Below are positions 15,201-28,994 of a stretch of 64,000 bases of DNA, one piece after another. The notes beneath the pieces were generated by a model that ran no database searches, was not told where the DNA came from, and saw nothing but the letters and a program-made list of their open reading frames with translations. The stretch is from Aristolochia californica (taxonomy: Eukaryota; Streptophyta; Magnoliopsida; Piperales; Aristolochiaceae), in the NCBI GenBank assembly GCA_029961685.1, contig JARWKL010000008.1, forward strand, positions 15,967,981 to 16,031,980. Direction: 5' to 3'. A program made the translations under genes and the position numbers. Position 1 is the first letter of the stretch. Every line of letters begins with the position of its first letter.

Positions 15201-17273
15201 TAGGGAAAAGGGGGAGGCGGGGGATTTTTAACTGAGTGTTGACTCCCATTCCAAAAGTCATTCCTTACACAAATATAGCCTGTTACGCATCATAAATCAC
15301 TTTTAAATCATCTATAATCGTTAGGTCAACTTTTTTGAAAATGGCCAAAATAATGGGTTTTTCAACTCGAGTAAATATCCCACCACAGGTTCACTTGAGA
15401 ATTTAATGTTATTCTCTTTAAATGGTTTGGATCCATAGGTGATTTGCATCTTTATCATGTTTCAAGCAAACATATCCATTTTTTAAAACATGTGTAGAAA
15501 AATCTCTTTCTTATAAAATTCCGAGCTATTATGGTTGAACAAGTGGATTTCCCAAACGTGGATAACAAAAATTTTGTGTTCATTTGTGGTGTGTGAATAA
15601 ATTTTCTTTACTTACATTAATTTATTTCTTTAAATTATTTCCATACATAAACTCTAAAATTTGCATTTTGTTGTGAACTATTTGCCTTTTATCTCTTTTT
15701 TCGTTTATGAGATGAAAGGAAAATGAAAACTCAAGTTTTGATTTAAGAAAATAGTATACATCTAAAATGGAAATGCTCAATGCACAAATGAAGAGAGAGA
15801 TAATTCCAAAAAGTGTCTTTGATTTTAAAGGATAATAAATTCTTTTAAGTTTTTATATATCAGGTTCTACAATCATCGGGAAATGGGGGAGGTGGGAGAT
15901 TTTTAACTGAGTGTTGATTCCCAATCCATAAGTCATTCCTTACAAAAATATAGCCCGTTATGCATGATAAATCAGTTTACAATCATCTATGATCATTTGG
16001 TCAGCTTTTTGTAAATGGGCAAAATAATGGCTTGTTTCTCACAGGTAAATATCCCACCACACGTTCACTTGAGAATTTAATGTTATTATCTTTAAAAGGT
16101 TTGGATCCCTAGGTCATTCGCATACGTAACAAGTTTCAAGCATGCATATCCGTTTTTAAAACATGTGTAGAAAAATATCTTTCTTATAAAATTCCGAGCT
16201 ATTAGGGTTGAACTAGTGGAATTTCCCGTACTTGGATAACAAAACTCTTGTGTTCATTTGTGGTGTGTGAATAAGTTTTCTTTACTCACATTTGTTTATT
16301 GCTTGAAATTCTTTCCATACAGGAACTCTAAATTTTTTATTTTGTTGTGATCTATTTGCCTTTTTTATCTCTTTTTTCGTTTACGAGATGAAGGGGAAGA
16401 GAAAACTCAAATCTTGATATAAGAAAAAAAGTCTACATCTAAAATGGAAATTCAAGATGCACAAATGTAGAGAGAGATCATTCCAAAAAGTGTATGTAAT
16501 TTGTAGGGATTGTAAACTCTTTTTAGTTTTTACATATCAGGTTATGCCATCGGCGGGTAAAGGAGGAGGCGAGGGACTTTTAACTGAGTGTTGACTCTGA
16601 TTCCATAAGTCATTCCTTACAAAAATATAGCCCGTTACTAATGATAAATAGCTTTACAATCATCTATGATCGTTAGGTCAGCCTTTTGTAAATGGGCAAA
16701 ATAATAACTTGTTTGGCTCCGGTAAATATCCCACCACACGTTCACTTGTGATTTAATGTTATTCACTTTAAAAGGTTTGGATCCATAGATCATTTGCATC
16801 TTTAACATGTTTCAAGCCTGCATATTCATTTTTTAAAACATGTGTAGAAAAATGTCTTTCTTATAAAATTCCGAGCTATAATGGTTGAACTTGTGGAATT
16901 TACCAAACTTGGACAAAAAAACTTGTGTTCATCTTTGGTGTGTGAATAAATTTTCTTTATTTACATTTGATTATTGCTTTAAATTCTTTCCATGCATAAA
17001 CTCAAAAAGTTTCATTTTGTAGTGATCTATTTTCCTTTTATCTCTTTTTTTTACGACATAAAGGGAAAGTGAAAACTCAAAATTTGTTTTAAGAAAAAAA
17101 TATACTTCTAAAATGGAAATGTACAATGCACAAATGTAGAGAGAGATAATTCCAAAAAGTGTCTGTAATTTTTAGATATTGTAAACTCTTTTTAGTTTTT
17201 ATATATCAGTTTTTGCAATCTTCGGGAAAAGGGGGAGACGGGGGAATTTTAATTGAGTGTTGACTCCCAATCC
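9224..17273. repeat. 672-bp satellite array, block 2
   Basis: Continuation of the same tandem array. Monomer starts are 9224, 9897, 10571, 11201, 11879, 12552, 13228, 13903, 14577, 15253, 15928 and 16605. The 10571 monomer is 630 bp because about 44 bp are missing at about 11081, where GTATACATCT joins AGAAAGTGTC. Monomers 12552, 13228 and 13903 share variants not seen in most others (GCTTGAAA before TCTTTCCATA, then CAGAAACTC or TAGAAACTC), so they look like a recent local amplification. Otherwise spacing is 673-678 bp. Nothing other than satellite is visible. Confidence 0.96.
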
Positions 17274-19747
17274 ATAAATCATTCCTTTCAAAACTATAGC
17301 CTGTTACGCATGATAAATCACTTTACAATCATGTATGATCGTTAGGTCTGCTTTTTTTTAAATGAGCAAAATAATGGATTGTTTGAATCGGGTAAATATC
17401 TCAGCACACATTCACTTGAGAATTTAATGTTATTCTCATTAAAGTTTTTGGATCCATAGGTCATTCGCATATTTAACATGTTTCAAGCATGCATATCCAC
17501 TTTTTAAAACATGTGTAGAAAAATCTCTTTCTTATAAAATTCTGAGCAATTAGGGTTGAACTAGTGGAATTTCCCAAACTTGGATAACAAAACTTTAGTG
17601 TCCATTTGTGGTGAGTGAATAAATTTTCTTTACTTACATTTGTTTATTTCTTTAAATTCTTTCTATACATAAACTCTAATATTTTCATTTTTTTGTGATC
17701 TATTTGCCTTTTATCTCTTTTTTTGTTTATGAGACTAAGGGAAAGTGATAACTCAAGCTTTGCTTTAAGAAAAATACATCTAAAATGGAAATGCACAATG
17801 CAAAAATGTAGAGAGATATCCCACCGCACATTCACTAGAGAATTTAATGTTATTCTCTATAAATTGTTTGGATCCATAGGTAACTTGAATTTTTAACATG
17901 TTTCAAGCATGTATATCCATTTCTTAAAACATGTGTAGAAAAATCTCTTTCTTATAAAATTCCGAGCTATTAGGGTTGAACTAGTGGATTTTCCAAACCT
18001 TAAATAACAAAACTTTCGTGTTCATTTGTGGTGTGTGAATAAATTTTCCTTACTTACCTTTGTTTATTGTTTTAAATTCTCACCATACATAATCTCTAAA
18101 ATTTTATTTTTGTTGTGATCTATTTGCCTTTAATCTTTGTTTTTTGTTTATGAAACAATGGGAAAGTGAAAACTCAAGTTTTGATTTAATAAAAAAGTAT
18201 ATATCTAAAATGGAAGTGCACAATGCACAAATGTAGTGAGAGATATTTCCAAGAAGTGTCCACAATTGTAATAGATTGTAAACTCTTTTTAGTTTTTATA
18301 TATCAGGTTCAGCAATCTCGGGAAAAGGGGGAGGCAGGGGATTTTTAACGGAGTGTTGACTCCAAATCCATAAGTCATTCCTTACAAAAATATAGCCCAT
18401 TACGCATGATAAATTGGTTTACACGGGCAAAATAATGGGAAAAATCCATAGGTCAGCTTTTTGTAAATGGGCAAAATAATGTCTTGTTTGACACGGGTAC
18501 ATATCCCACCGCACGTTCACAAGAGAATTTAAAGTTATTTTCTTTAAAAAAATTTGATCCATAGGTTATTTGCATCTTTAACATGTTTCAAGCATATATA
18601 TCCATTTTTTAAAACATCTCTAGAAAAATCTCTTTCTTATAAAATTCCGAGCTATTTGGGTTGAACTAGTGGAATTTCCCAAATTTCGAGAACAAAATTT
18701 TTTTCTTCATTTGTCGTGTGTGAATGAATTTTATTTACTTAAGTTTATTTATTGATTTAAATTCTTTCCATACATAAACTCTAAAATTTTCATTTTGTTA
18801 TGATCTATTTGCCTTTTATCTCTTTTTTTTGTTTACGAGATGAAGGGAAAGTGAAAACTCAAGTTTTGATTTAAGAAAAATGTATACAGCCAAAATTGAA
18901 ATGCACAATGCAAAAATGTAGAGAGAGATAATTACAAAAAGTGTGTATAAGTTTTAGGGATTGTAAAATTTTTTTAGTTTTTATATATTAGGTTCTGTAA
19001 TCGTCGGGAAAAGGGGGAGGGGGGGGGGGGGGGGGGGGGGGGGGATTTTTAACTGAGTGTTGACTCGCAATCAATAAGTCATTCCTTAAAAAAATATAGC
19101 CTTTTATGCATAATAAATCACTTTACAATCATATGTGATCGTTAGGTCAGTTTTTGTAAATGAGAAAAATAATGGCTTGTTTGACTCGGGTAAATATTCT
19201 TCCGCACGTTCACTTGAAAATCTAATGTTATTATCTTTAAAAGGTTGGGATCCATAGGTCATTTGAATATTTAACATGTTTCAAGCATGCATATCCATTT
19301 TTTGAAACATGTGTAAAAAAGTCTCTTTCTTATAAAATTTCGAGCTATTAGGTTTGAACTAGTGGAATTTCCCAAACTTATATAACAAAACTTTTGTGTT
19401 CATTTGTGGTGTGTGAATAAATTTTCTTTACTTATATTTTTTTATTACTTTAAATTCTTACCATATATAATCTCTAAATTTTTCATTTTGTTGTGATCCA
19501 TTTGCCTAGTATCTTTTTTTTGTTTTACGTGACGTAGGGAAAGTTAAAACTCAAGTTTTGATTTAAGAAAAAAGTATACATCTAAAATGGAAATTAAAGA
19601 TGCACAAATGTAGAGTGAGATAATTCCAAAAAGTTTCTATAATTTTAATGGATTGTAAAGTATTTTTAGTTTTTATATATCTGGTTCTGAAATCGTTGGG
19701 AAAAGGGGGAGGTAGGGGAGTTTTAACTGATTGTCTACTCCCAATCC
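17274..19747. repeat. Satellite array, rearranged block with poly-G
   Basis: Satellite with several disturbances. The monomer starting at 17274 breaks off at about 17816, where GAGAGAT joins ATCCCACCGC, removing roughly 295 bp, so two monomers are fused over 17274-18369. The next monomer (18370) carries a scrambled stretch at about 18413-18461: the usual ACTTTACAATCATCTATGATCG text is replaced by out-of-order pieces (GGGCAAAATAATGG and CCATAGGTCA) that normally lie further downstream. A run of 26 G follows at 19019-19044, lengthening the 18370 monomer to 704 bp. A regular monomer starts at 19074. In the paired copy the equivalent stretch is only 796 bp (55945-56740). Confidence 0.9.
19019..19044 (+). 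repeat. 26-nt G homopolymer in satellite
   Basis: An uninterrupted run of 26 G directly follows AAGGGGGA and sits where other monomers have the GGGGGAGGCGGGGG block. It looks like an expansion of the existing G-rich block rather than an insertion at a random site. It could be real, or an error of sequencing or assembly at a homopolymer. The copy at 55945-56740 lacks this segment, so it gives no check within the window. Confidence 0.9.
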
Positions 19748-22700
19748 ATAAGTCATTCATTACAACAATATAACCCATTACGCATTATAAATCAGTTTAC
19801 AATCATCTATGATCGTTAGCTGAGCTTTTTGTAAATGGGCAAAATAATGGCTTGTTTGACTCGAGCAAATATCCCATCGCACATTCACTTGAGAATTTGA
19901 AGTTATTCGCTTTAAAATTTTTTTATCCAAAGCTCATTTGCAAGTTTAACATGTTTCAAGCATGCATATCCATTTTTTAAAACGTATGTAGAAAAATCTC
20001 TTTCTTATAAAATTTCGAGCTATTAGGGTTGAACTTGTGGAATTTCCCAAACTTCAATAACATAACTTTTGTGTTCATTTGTGGTGTGTGTGTAAATTTT
20101 CTTTACTTACATTTGTTTATTTATTTAAATTATTTCCATATATAAACTCTAAAATTTTCATTTTGTTGTGATCTATTTGCCTTTTATCTCTTTTTTTATC
20201 TACGAGATGAAGGGAAAGTGATAACTCAAGTTTTTATTTAAGAAAAAAGTATACATCTAAAATGGAAAAGCACAATGCACAAATGAAGAGAGATAATTTC
20301 AAAAAATCTCTGTAATTTTTAGGGATTGTAAACTCTATTTAGTTTTTTATATATCAGGTTCAGCAATCGTCGAGAAAAGGGGGAGGCGGATGATATTTAT
20401 TTGAGTGTTGACTCCCAATCCATAAGTCATTCCTTCCAAAAATATACCCCGTTATGCATGATAAATCACTTTACAATCATTTATGATTGTTCGGTCAACT
20501 TTTTTTAAATAGGCAAAATAATGGTTTGTTGGACACGTGTAAATATTCCATCGCACATTCACTTGAGAATTTAATGTTATTCTCTTTAAAAGGTTCGGAT
20601 CCATAGGTCATTTCCATCTTTAACATGTTTCAAGCATGCATATCAATTTTTTAAAATATGTGTAGAAAAATCTCTTTCTTATAAAATTCTGGAATGCGGG
20701 TTAAACTAGTGGAATTTCCCAAACTTGAATAATAAAACTTTTGTGTTCATTTGTGGTGTGTGAATAAGTTTTCGTTACTAGCATTTGTTTACTGCTTTAT
20801 ATTCTTACCATACATAAACTCTAAAATTTTCATTTTGTTGTGATCTATTTGCCTTTTATCTCTTTTTTTGTTCACGAGATGAAGGGAAAGCGAAAACTCA
20901 AGTTTTTATTTAAGAAAAAGTGTACATCTAAATTGGATAAGCACAATGCACAAATTTGGAGAGAGATAATTTCAAAAATTCTCTAAAATTTTTAGGGATT
21001 TTAAACACTTTTTAGTTTTTTATATATCGGGTTTTGCAATCGTCAAGAAAAGGTGGAGGCTGGGGATTTTAAACTAAGTGTTGACTACCAATCCATAAGT
21101 CATTCCTTAAAAAATTATAGCCCGTTACGCATGATAAATCACATTACAATCATCTACAATCGTTAAGTCAGTGTTTTGTAAAAGGGCAAAATAATGGCTT
21201 GTTTGACTCGGGTAAATATCCAACCGCACGTTCACTTGAGAATTTAATGTTATTCGCTTTAAACGGTTTGGATCCGTAGGTCATTTGAATCTTTAACGTG
21301 TTTCAAGCATGCATATCCATTTTTTTAAATATGTGTAGAAAAATATCTTTCTTATAAAATTCTGAGCAATTAGGGTTGAACTAGTGGAATTTCCCAAACT
21401 TGGAAAAGAAAAATTTTGTGTTCATTTGTGGTGTGTGAATAAATTTTCTTCACTTACATTTGTTTATTGCTGTAAATTCTGACCATACATAAAATCTAAA
21501 ATTTTCATTTTGTTGTGATCTTTTTGCCTTTTATCTCTTTTTTTGTTTATGAGACGAAGGGAAAGTGAAAACTCAAGTTTTGATTTACGATAAAAGCATA
21601 CATGTAAAATGGAAATGTTCAATGCACAAATTAGAGAGAGATAATTCCTAAAGTGTCTATAATTTTATGGATTGTGAACTCTTTTTAGTTTTTATTTATC
21701 AGGTTCTGCAATCGTCGGGAAAAGGGGAAAGTGTGGGATTTTTAACTGAGTGTTGACTCGCAATCCTTACAAAAATATAGCCCGTTACGCATGATAAATC
21801 ACTTTACAATCCTCAATGATCGTTAGATAAGCTTTTTGTTAATTGGCAAAATAATGGCATGTTTTGACTTGGGTAAATATCCCACAACATGATCACTTGT
21901 GAATTTAAATTGATTCTCTTTAAAAAAATTTGATCCATAGGCCATTTGCATCTTTAACATGTTTCAAGCATGCATATCCATTTTTTTAAAAATTTGTAGG
22001 AAAATCTCTTTCTTATAAAATTCTGAGCTATTAGGGTTGAACTAGTGGAATTTCCAAAACTTGGATAACAAAAATTTTTTGTTCATTTGTGGCGTGTTAA
22101 AATTTTTTCTATAGTTACATTTGTCTATTGCTTTAAATTCTTTCCATACATTAACTCTAAAATTTTCATTTTTTTGTGATCTATATGCCTTTTATCTCTT
22201 TTTTTTGTTTACGAGGTGAAGGGAAAATGAAAACTCAAGTTTTGATTTAATAAAAAAGTATAAATATAAAATGGAAATGCACAATGGACAAATGTAGAGA
22301 GAGATAATTCCAAAAAGGGTCTGTAATTTTAAGGGATTGTAAACTCTTCTTAGTTTTTGTATATCAGTTTCTGCTTACATCGGGAAAAGGGGGAGGTGGG
22401 AGATTTTTAACTGAGTTTTGACTCCCAATCCATAAGTCATTCCTTAAAAAATTATAGCTCATTACGTATGATAAATCACTTTACAATCATCTATGATCGT
22501 TAGGTCAGCTTTTTGTAATTGGTCAAAATAATGGCTTGTTTGACTTCGATAAATATCCCACTGCACGTTCACATGAGAATTTAATGTTATTCTCTTTAAA
22601 AGGTTTGGATCCATTGGTAATTTGATCCTTTAACATGTTTTAAGCATGCATATCCATTTTTTAAAACATGTGTAGAGAAATCTCTTTCTGATAAAATTCT

Positions 22701-25700
22701 AAGCTATTAGGGGGTGACCAATGGAATTTCCAAAACTTGGAAAACAAAAACTTTGTGTTCAGTTGTGGTGTGTGAATAAATTTTCATTGCTTAAATTTTT
22801 TTTAAAATTCTTTCCATTCATAAACTCTATTTTTTTTTGTTAAATGTTTTCGTTTTATCTCTGTTTTTGGTTTAGGAGAAGAAGGGAAACTAAAAACTCA
22901 AGTTTTGATTTAAGAAAAAAATATCCATCAAAAAAGGAAATGCACAATGCACAAATATAGAGAGAGAGATAATTCCAAAAAGTTTCTTTAATTTTTAGGG
23001 ATTGTAAACTCTTTTTAGTCTTTATATATCAAGTTCTGCAATCGTCGGGAAAAGAGGGAGGTGGGGATTTTTAACTGAGTGTTGACTCCCAATCCATAAG
23101 TCATTCCTTACAAAAAAATATTGGCCGTTACACATGATAAATGACTTTACAATCATCTATGATCATTAGGTCAGCTTTTTGTAAATGGGCAAAATAATGT
23201 ATGTTTGACTCAGGTAAATATCCCACCGCATGTTCACTTGAGAATTTAAAGTTATTCTCTTTAAAATTTTTGGTTCCATAGGTCATTTTTATCTTTAACA
23301 AGTTTCAAGCATGCATATCTATTTATTAAAACATGGTAGAAAAATTTTTTTCTTATAAAATTCCAAGCTATTAGGGTTGAACTAGTGGAATTTCCAAAAC
23401 TTGGATAACAAAACTTGCTTGTTCTTTTCTCTTGTGTGAATAAATTTTCTTTAATTAAATTTGTTTATTTCTTTAAATTGTTTTCGTAAATAAACTCTAA
23501 AATTTTCTTTATGTTGTGATCTATTTGCCTTTTATCTCTTTTTTTTGTCTACGATATGAAGGGAAAGTGAAAACTCAAGTTTTGATTTAAGAAAAAAGTA
23601 TACATCTAATATGGAAATGAATATTGCACAAATGTAGAGAGAGATAATTTTCAAAAGTATCTGTATTTTTTTTAAAAAAATTATACTCTTTTTAGTTTTA
23701 ATATATCTGGTTCTGCAATCGTCTGAAAAATAGGGAGGCGAGGTATTTTAAATTGAGTGTTGACTCCCTATCCATAAGTCATTCCTTACAAAAATATAGT
23801 CTGTTACGCATCAAAAATCACTAAACAATCATCTATGACCATTAGGTCAGCTTTTTGTAAATTGGCAAAATAATGGCTAGTTTGACTTGGGTAAATATCC
23901 CACCGCACGTTCACTTGAGAATTTAATGTTATTCTCTTTAATAGGTTTGGATCCATTGGTAATTTGCATCTTTAACATGTTTCAAGCATGCATATCCATT
24001 TTTTAAAACATGTGAAGAAAAATCTCCTTCTTATAAATTTCTGAGCTATTAGGATTGAGCTAATGGAATTTCCAAAACTTGGATAACAAAAACTTTGTGT
24101 TCATTTGTGGTGTGTGAAAAGATTTTATTTACTTACATTTGTTGATTGCTTTAAATTCTTTCTAAACTTAAACTCTAAAATTTTCATTTTATTGTGATCT
24201 ATTTGCCTTTTATCTCTTTTTTTTTTTACGAGATGAAGGGAAAGTGAAAACTCTAGTTTTGATTTAATAAAAAAGTATACATCCAAAATGGAAATACACA
24301 ATGCAGAAATGTAGAGGAGATAATTCCAAAAAGTGTATGTGATTTTTAGGGATTATAAATTCTATTTAGTTTTTATATATCTGGTTCTGCAATCTTCAGG
24401 AAAAGGGGGAAGCGGGGGATTTTTAACTGAGTGTTGACTTCCAATTCATAAGTCATTACATATAAAAATATAGCCCGTCAGGCATGATAAATCACTTTAC
24501 AATCACCTACGATCGTTAGGTCAGCTTTTTTAAATGGGTAAAATAATGGTTGGTTTGACTCGCGTAAATATCCCACCTCACGTTCACTAGAGAATTTAAT
24601 GTTATTCTCTGTAAAAGGTTTGGATCCATAGCTAATTTGCATCTTTAACATGTTTCAAAGCATGCATATCCATTTTTTAAAACATGTCTGGAAAAATCTC
24701 TTTCTTATAAAATTCCGAGCTATTAGGGATGAACTAGTGGAATTTCCCAAACTTGGATAACAAAACTTTTGTGTTCGTTTGTGATGTTTGAATAAATTTT
24801 CTTTACTTACATTTCTTTATTTATTTAAATTATTTCCTTTCATAAACTCTAAAATTTTCATTTTGTTGTGATCTATTTGCCTTTTATCTCTTTTTTTGTT
24901 TACGAGAGGAAGGGAAAGTGTAAAATCAAGTTTTGATTTAATAAAAAAGTATACATCTAAAATGGAAATAAACAGTGCACAAATGTAGAGAGACATAATT
25001 CCAAAATGTGTCTGTAATTTTTATGGATTGTAAATTCTTTTTAGTTTTTATATAGTAGGTTCTGCAATCGTCGGGAAAAGGGGGAGGCGGGGGATTTTTA
25101 ACTGAGTGCTGATTCCCAATCCATAAGTCATTCCTTCCAAGAATATAGCCCGTTATGCATGATAAATTACTTCACAGTCATCTATGATCATTAGGTCAGC
25201 TTTTTGTAAAAGGGCAAAATAATGGTTTGTTTTACTCGGGTAAATATCCCACCGCACGTTGACTTGAGAATTTAATGTTATTCTCTTTAAAAATGTTGGA
25301 TCCATTGGCCGTTTGCATCTTTAACATGTTTTAAGCATGCATATCCATTTTTTAAAAAAATTGTAGAAAAATCTCTATCTTATAAAATTTCGAGCTAAAA
25401 GGGTTATACTAGTGGAATTTCCCAAACTTGGATAACAAAACTTTTGTGTTCATTTCTGGTGTGTGAATAAATTTTCTTTACTTACATTTGTTTATTGCTT
25501 TAAATTATTTCCATACATAAACTCTTAAATTTTCATTTTTTTGTGATCTATTTGCATTTTAACTCATTTGTTGTCTACGAGATGAAAGGAAAGTGAAAAC
25601 TCAAGTTTTGATTTAAGAAGAAAGTATTCATCTAAAGTGGAAATGCACAATGAAAAAATGTAGAGAGAAATAATTCAAAAAACTCTTTGTAATTTTTTGG

Positions 25701-28700
25701 GATTGTAAATTCTTTCTTGTTATTATATATCAGGTTCGACAATCATCAGGAAAAGGCGGAGGCGGCGGATTTTTAACTGAGTGTTGACTTCCAATCCATA
25801 AGTCATTACTTACAAAAATATAGCCTCTTACACATGATAAATCACTTTACAATCATCTATGATCCTTAGGTCAGCTTTTCGTAAATATGGAAAATAATGG
25901 CTTGTTTGACTCAGGAAAATATCCCACCGCACGTTCACATGATAATTTAATGTTATTATCTTTAAAAAAATTTGTTCCATATGTCATTTGCATCTTTAAC
26001 ATGTTTCAAGCATGCATATCCATTTTTTTAAAAAAAATTAGAAAAATTTCTTTCTTATAAAATTCCGATTTATTAAGGTTAAACTAGTGGAATTTTCGAA
26101 ACTGGAATAACAAAAACTTTTGTGTTCATTTGTGGTGTGTGAATAAATTTTATTTATTTACATTTGTTTATTAATTTAAATTATTTCCATACATAAACTC
26201 TAAAATTTTAATTTTTTTGTGATTTTTTTGCCTTTTATCTCTTTTTTTGTCTACGAGATGAAGTGAAAGTGAAAACTCAAGTTTTGATTCAAGAAAAAAG
26301 AATTCATCTAAAATTGAAATGCACAATGCACAAATGTAGAGAGAGATAAATCAAATTTTTTTTTTTAGTTTTTATGGCTTGTAAACTCTTTTTAGTTTTT
26401 ATATATCAGGTTCTGCAAATGTCAGGAAAAAGGGGATGCGGGCGATTTTTAACTGAGTGTTGACTCCAAATAAATAAGTCATTACTAATAAAAATATAGC
26501 CCATTACACATGATTAATCACTTTACAATCATAAATGATCGATAGGTCAGCTTTTTGTAAATGGGCAAAATAATGGCTTGTTTAACTCGGGTAAATATCC
26601 CACCGCACGTTCACTTGAGAATTTAATGTTTTTCTCTTTCAAAGGTTTTGATCCATAGGTTGTTTTCATCTTTAACACGTTTCAAGCATGCATATCCATT
26701 TTTTAAAACATGTGTTGAAAAATCTTTTTCTTATAAAATTCCGAGCTATTACAGTTGAACTAGTGGAATTTCCCAAACTTGGATAACAAAACTACTGTGT
26801 CGATTTGGTTGATTGCTTTAAATTCTTTCCATCCATAAACTCTAAAATTTTCATTTTGATGTGATCTATTTGCCTTTTATCTCTTTTTTTTTACGAGATG
26901 AAGGGAAAGTGAAAACTCAAGTTTTGATTTAAGAAAAAAGAATACATCTAAAATGGAAATGCACAATGCTCAAATTTAAAGAGAGATAATTCCAAAATGT
27001 GTTTGTAATTTTTAGGGATTGTAAACTCTTTTTAGTTTTTATATATCAAGTTCTGCAATCGTCAAGAAAAGGGGGAGGCTGGGATTTTTAACTTAGTGTT
27101 GACTCTCAATCCATAAGTCATTCCTTAAAAAAATATAGCCTGTTACCCATGATAAATCACTTTACAATCATCTATGATCGTTAGGTCTACTTTTTGTAAA
27201 TGAGCAAAATAGTAGCTCTTTTGACTTGGGTAAATATCCCACCGCACGTTCACTTGAGAATTTAATGTTATTCTTTTTAAAAGGTTTGGATCCATAGGTC
27301 ATTTGCATCTTTAATAAGTTTCAAGCATGCACATCCATTTTTAAAACATGTGTAGAAAAATCTCTTTCTTATAAAATTCCGAGCTATTAGGGTTGAACTA
27401 ATGGAATTTCCCAACCTTGGATAACAATACTTTTGTGTTCATTTGTGGTGTGTGAATAAATTTTATTTACTTACATTTGTTTATTGCTTTATATTCTTTC
27501 CTTACATAAACTCAAAAAGATTCATTTTTTTGTGTTCTATTGGACTTTTATCTCTTTTTTTGTTTACAAGATGAAGGGAAAGTTAAAACACAAACGTTTA
27601 TTTAAGAAAAAAGTATAGAAATGTACAATGCACAAATGTAGAGAGAGATAATTCCTAAAAGTGTTTGGAATTTTTACAGATTGTAAACTCTTTTTAATTT
27701 TTATATATTAGGTTGTACATTCATCGGATAAAGGGGGAGGTGGGGGATTTTTATTTGAGTGTTGAATCCCCATCCATAAGCCATTCTTTACAAAAATATA
27801 GCTCGTTACATATAATAAATCACTTTACAATCATCTATGATCGATAGGTCAACTTTTTATAAATGGGAAAAATAATGGGTTGTTTGTTTTGGGTAAATAT
27901 CCCACCACACTTTCACTTAAGAATTTAATGTTATTCTCTTTAAAAGGTTTGGATCCATTGGTCATTTGCATCTTTAACATGTTTCAAGCATGCATATCCA
28001 ATATTTAAAACATGTGTAGAAAAATCTATTTCTTATAAAATTCTGAGCTATTTGGGTTGAATAAGTAGAATTTCCCAAACTTGGATAACAAAACTTTTGT
28101 GTTCATTTGTGGTGTATGAATAAATTTTATTTACTTACATTTATTTATTCCTTTAAATTCTTGCCATCATAAACTCTAAAATTTCATTTTGTTGTGATCT
28201 ATTTGCCTTTTATCTCTTTTTTTTACGAGACGAAGTGAAAGTGGAAACTCAAGCTTTGATTTACGAAAAAAGTATATATCTAAAAATGACATGCACAATC
28301 CACAAATGTAAAGAGAGATAATTCATAAATGTGTCTATAATTTTTATGGATAGTAATATCTTTTTAGTTTTTATATATTAGGTTTTGCAATCGTCGGGAA
28401 ACGGGGGAGGCGGGGTATTTTTAACTGAGTGTTGACTCCCAATCCATAAGTCATTCCTTAAAAAAATAAAGCCCGTTACGCTTGATAAATCACTTAACAA
28501 TCATCTATGATCATTAGGTCCGCTTTTTGTAAAATGGCAAAATAATGGCTTGTTTGATTCGGGTAACTATCCCACCGCACGTTCACTTGAGAATTTAAAG
28601 TTATTCTCTTTAAATTTTTTGGATATATAGATCATTTGCATCTTTAACATGTCTCAAACATGCATATCCATTTTTTAAAATATTTTTAGTCTCTTTCTTA

Positions 28701-28994
28701 TAAAATTCCGAACGATTAGGGTTGAACAAGTGGAAATTCCTAAACTTGGATAACAAAACTTTTTTGTTCATTTGTGGTGTGTGAATAAATTTACTTTGCT
28801 CACATTTGTTTATTGCTTTAAATTATCTGCATACATAAACTCTAAAATTTTCATTTTGTTGATGTGATCTATTTGCCTATTATCTCTTTTTTTGTGTACG
28901 AGATGAAGGGAAAGTGAAAACTCAAGTTTCGCTTTAAGAAAAAAAGTATACATCTAAAATGGAAATGCACAACGCACAAATGTAAAGAGAGATA
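19748..28994. repeat. 672-bp satellite array, block 3
   Basis: Regular satellite with monomers starting at 19748, 20422, 21095, about 21757 (phase word partly deleted: CAATCC joins TTAC), 22432, 23096, 23774, 24448, 25123, 25798, 26474, 27113, 27776 and 28446. The 26474 monomer is 639 bp because about 33-37 bp are missing near 26799. The 27113 monomer lacks about 13 bp of the ACATCTAAAATGG segment near 27617. The 28446 monomer is interrupted after 28994 by the LTR element and resumes at 31257. No coding content is visible. Confidence 0.95.
28990..28994. repeat. Target-site duplication, left (AGATA)
   Basis: AGATA directly precedes the TG of the left LTR and is repeated right after the CA of the right LTR. 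In uninterrupted monomers the word occurs once inside GAGAGAGATAATTCC, so it is host sequence duplicated on integration. Confidence 0.93.

Larger units (their letters stand above)
1..27060. repeat. Large tandem unit, copy 1 (paired part)
   Basis: This stretch aligns in order with 40108-64000. Paired monomer starts include 13/40120, 685/40794, 2707/41916, 4052/43264, 6039/45258, 8681/47901, 9897/49246, 11879/51226, 13903/52575, 15928/54601, 19748/56741, 21095/58085, 23774/60681 and 26474/63381. The offset changes only at recognisable indels. Monomers pair with their distant counterpart far better than with neighbours, sharing rare variants such as the 55-bp gap at 6959/46179. Comparing about 485 bp in two places I count roughly 10 substitutions. 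The first full period, 1-40107, includes the retroelement. Confidence 0.9.

Noticed and set aside
17644..17835. Minus-strand frames in the satellite, such as 3195-3386, 9591-9791, 17644-17835, 38401-38634 and 48940-49140
   Set aside because: Same reason: repeat-phase open frames interrupted in most monomers, with low-complexity Lys/Leu/Phe-rich translation.
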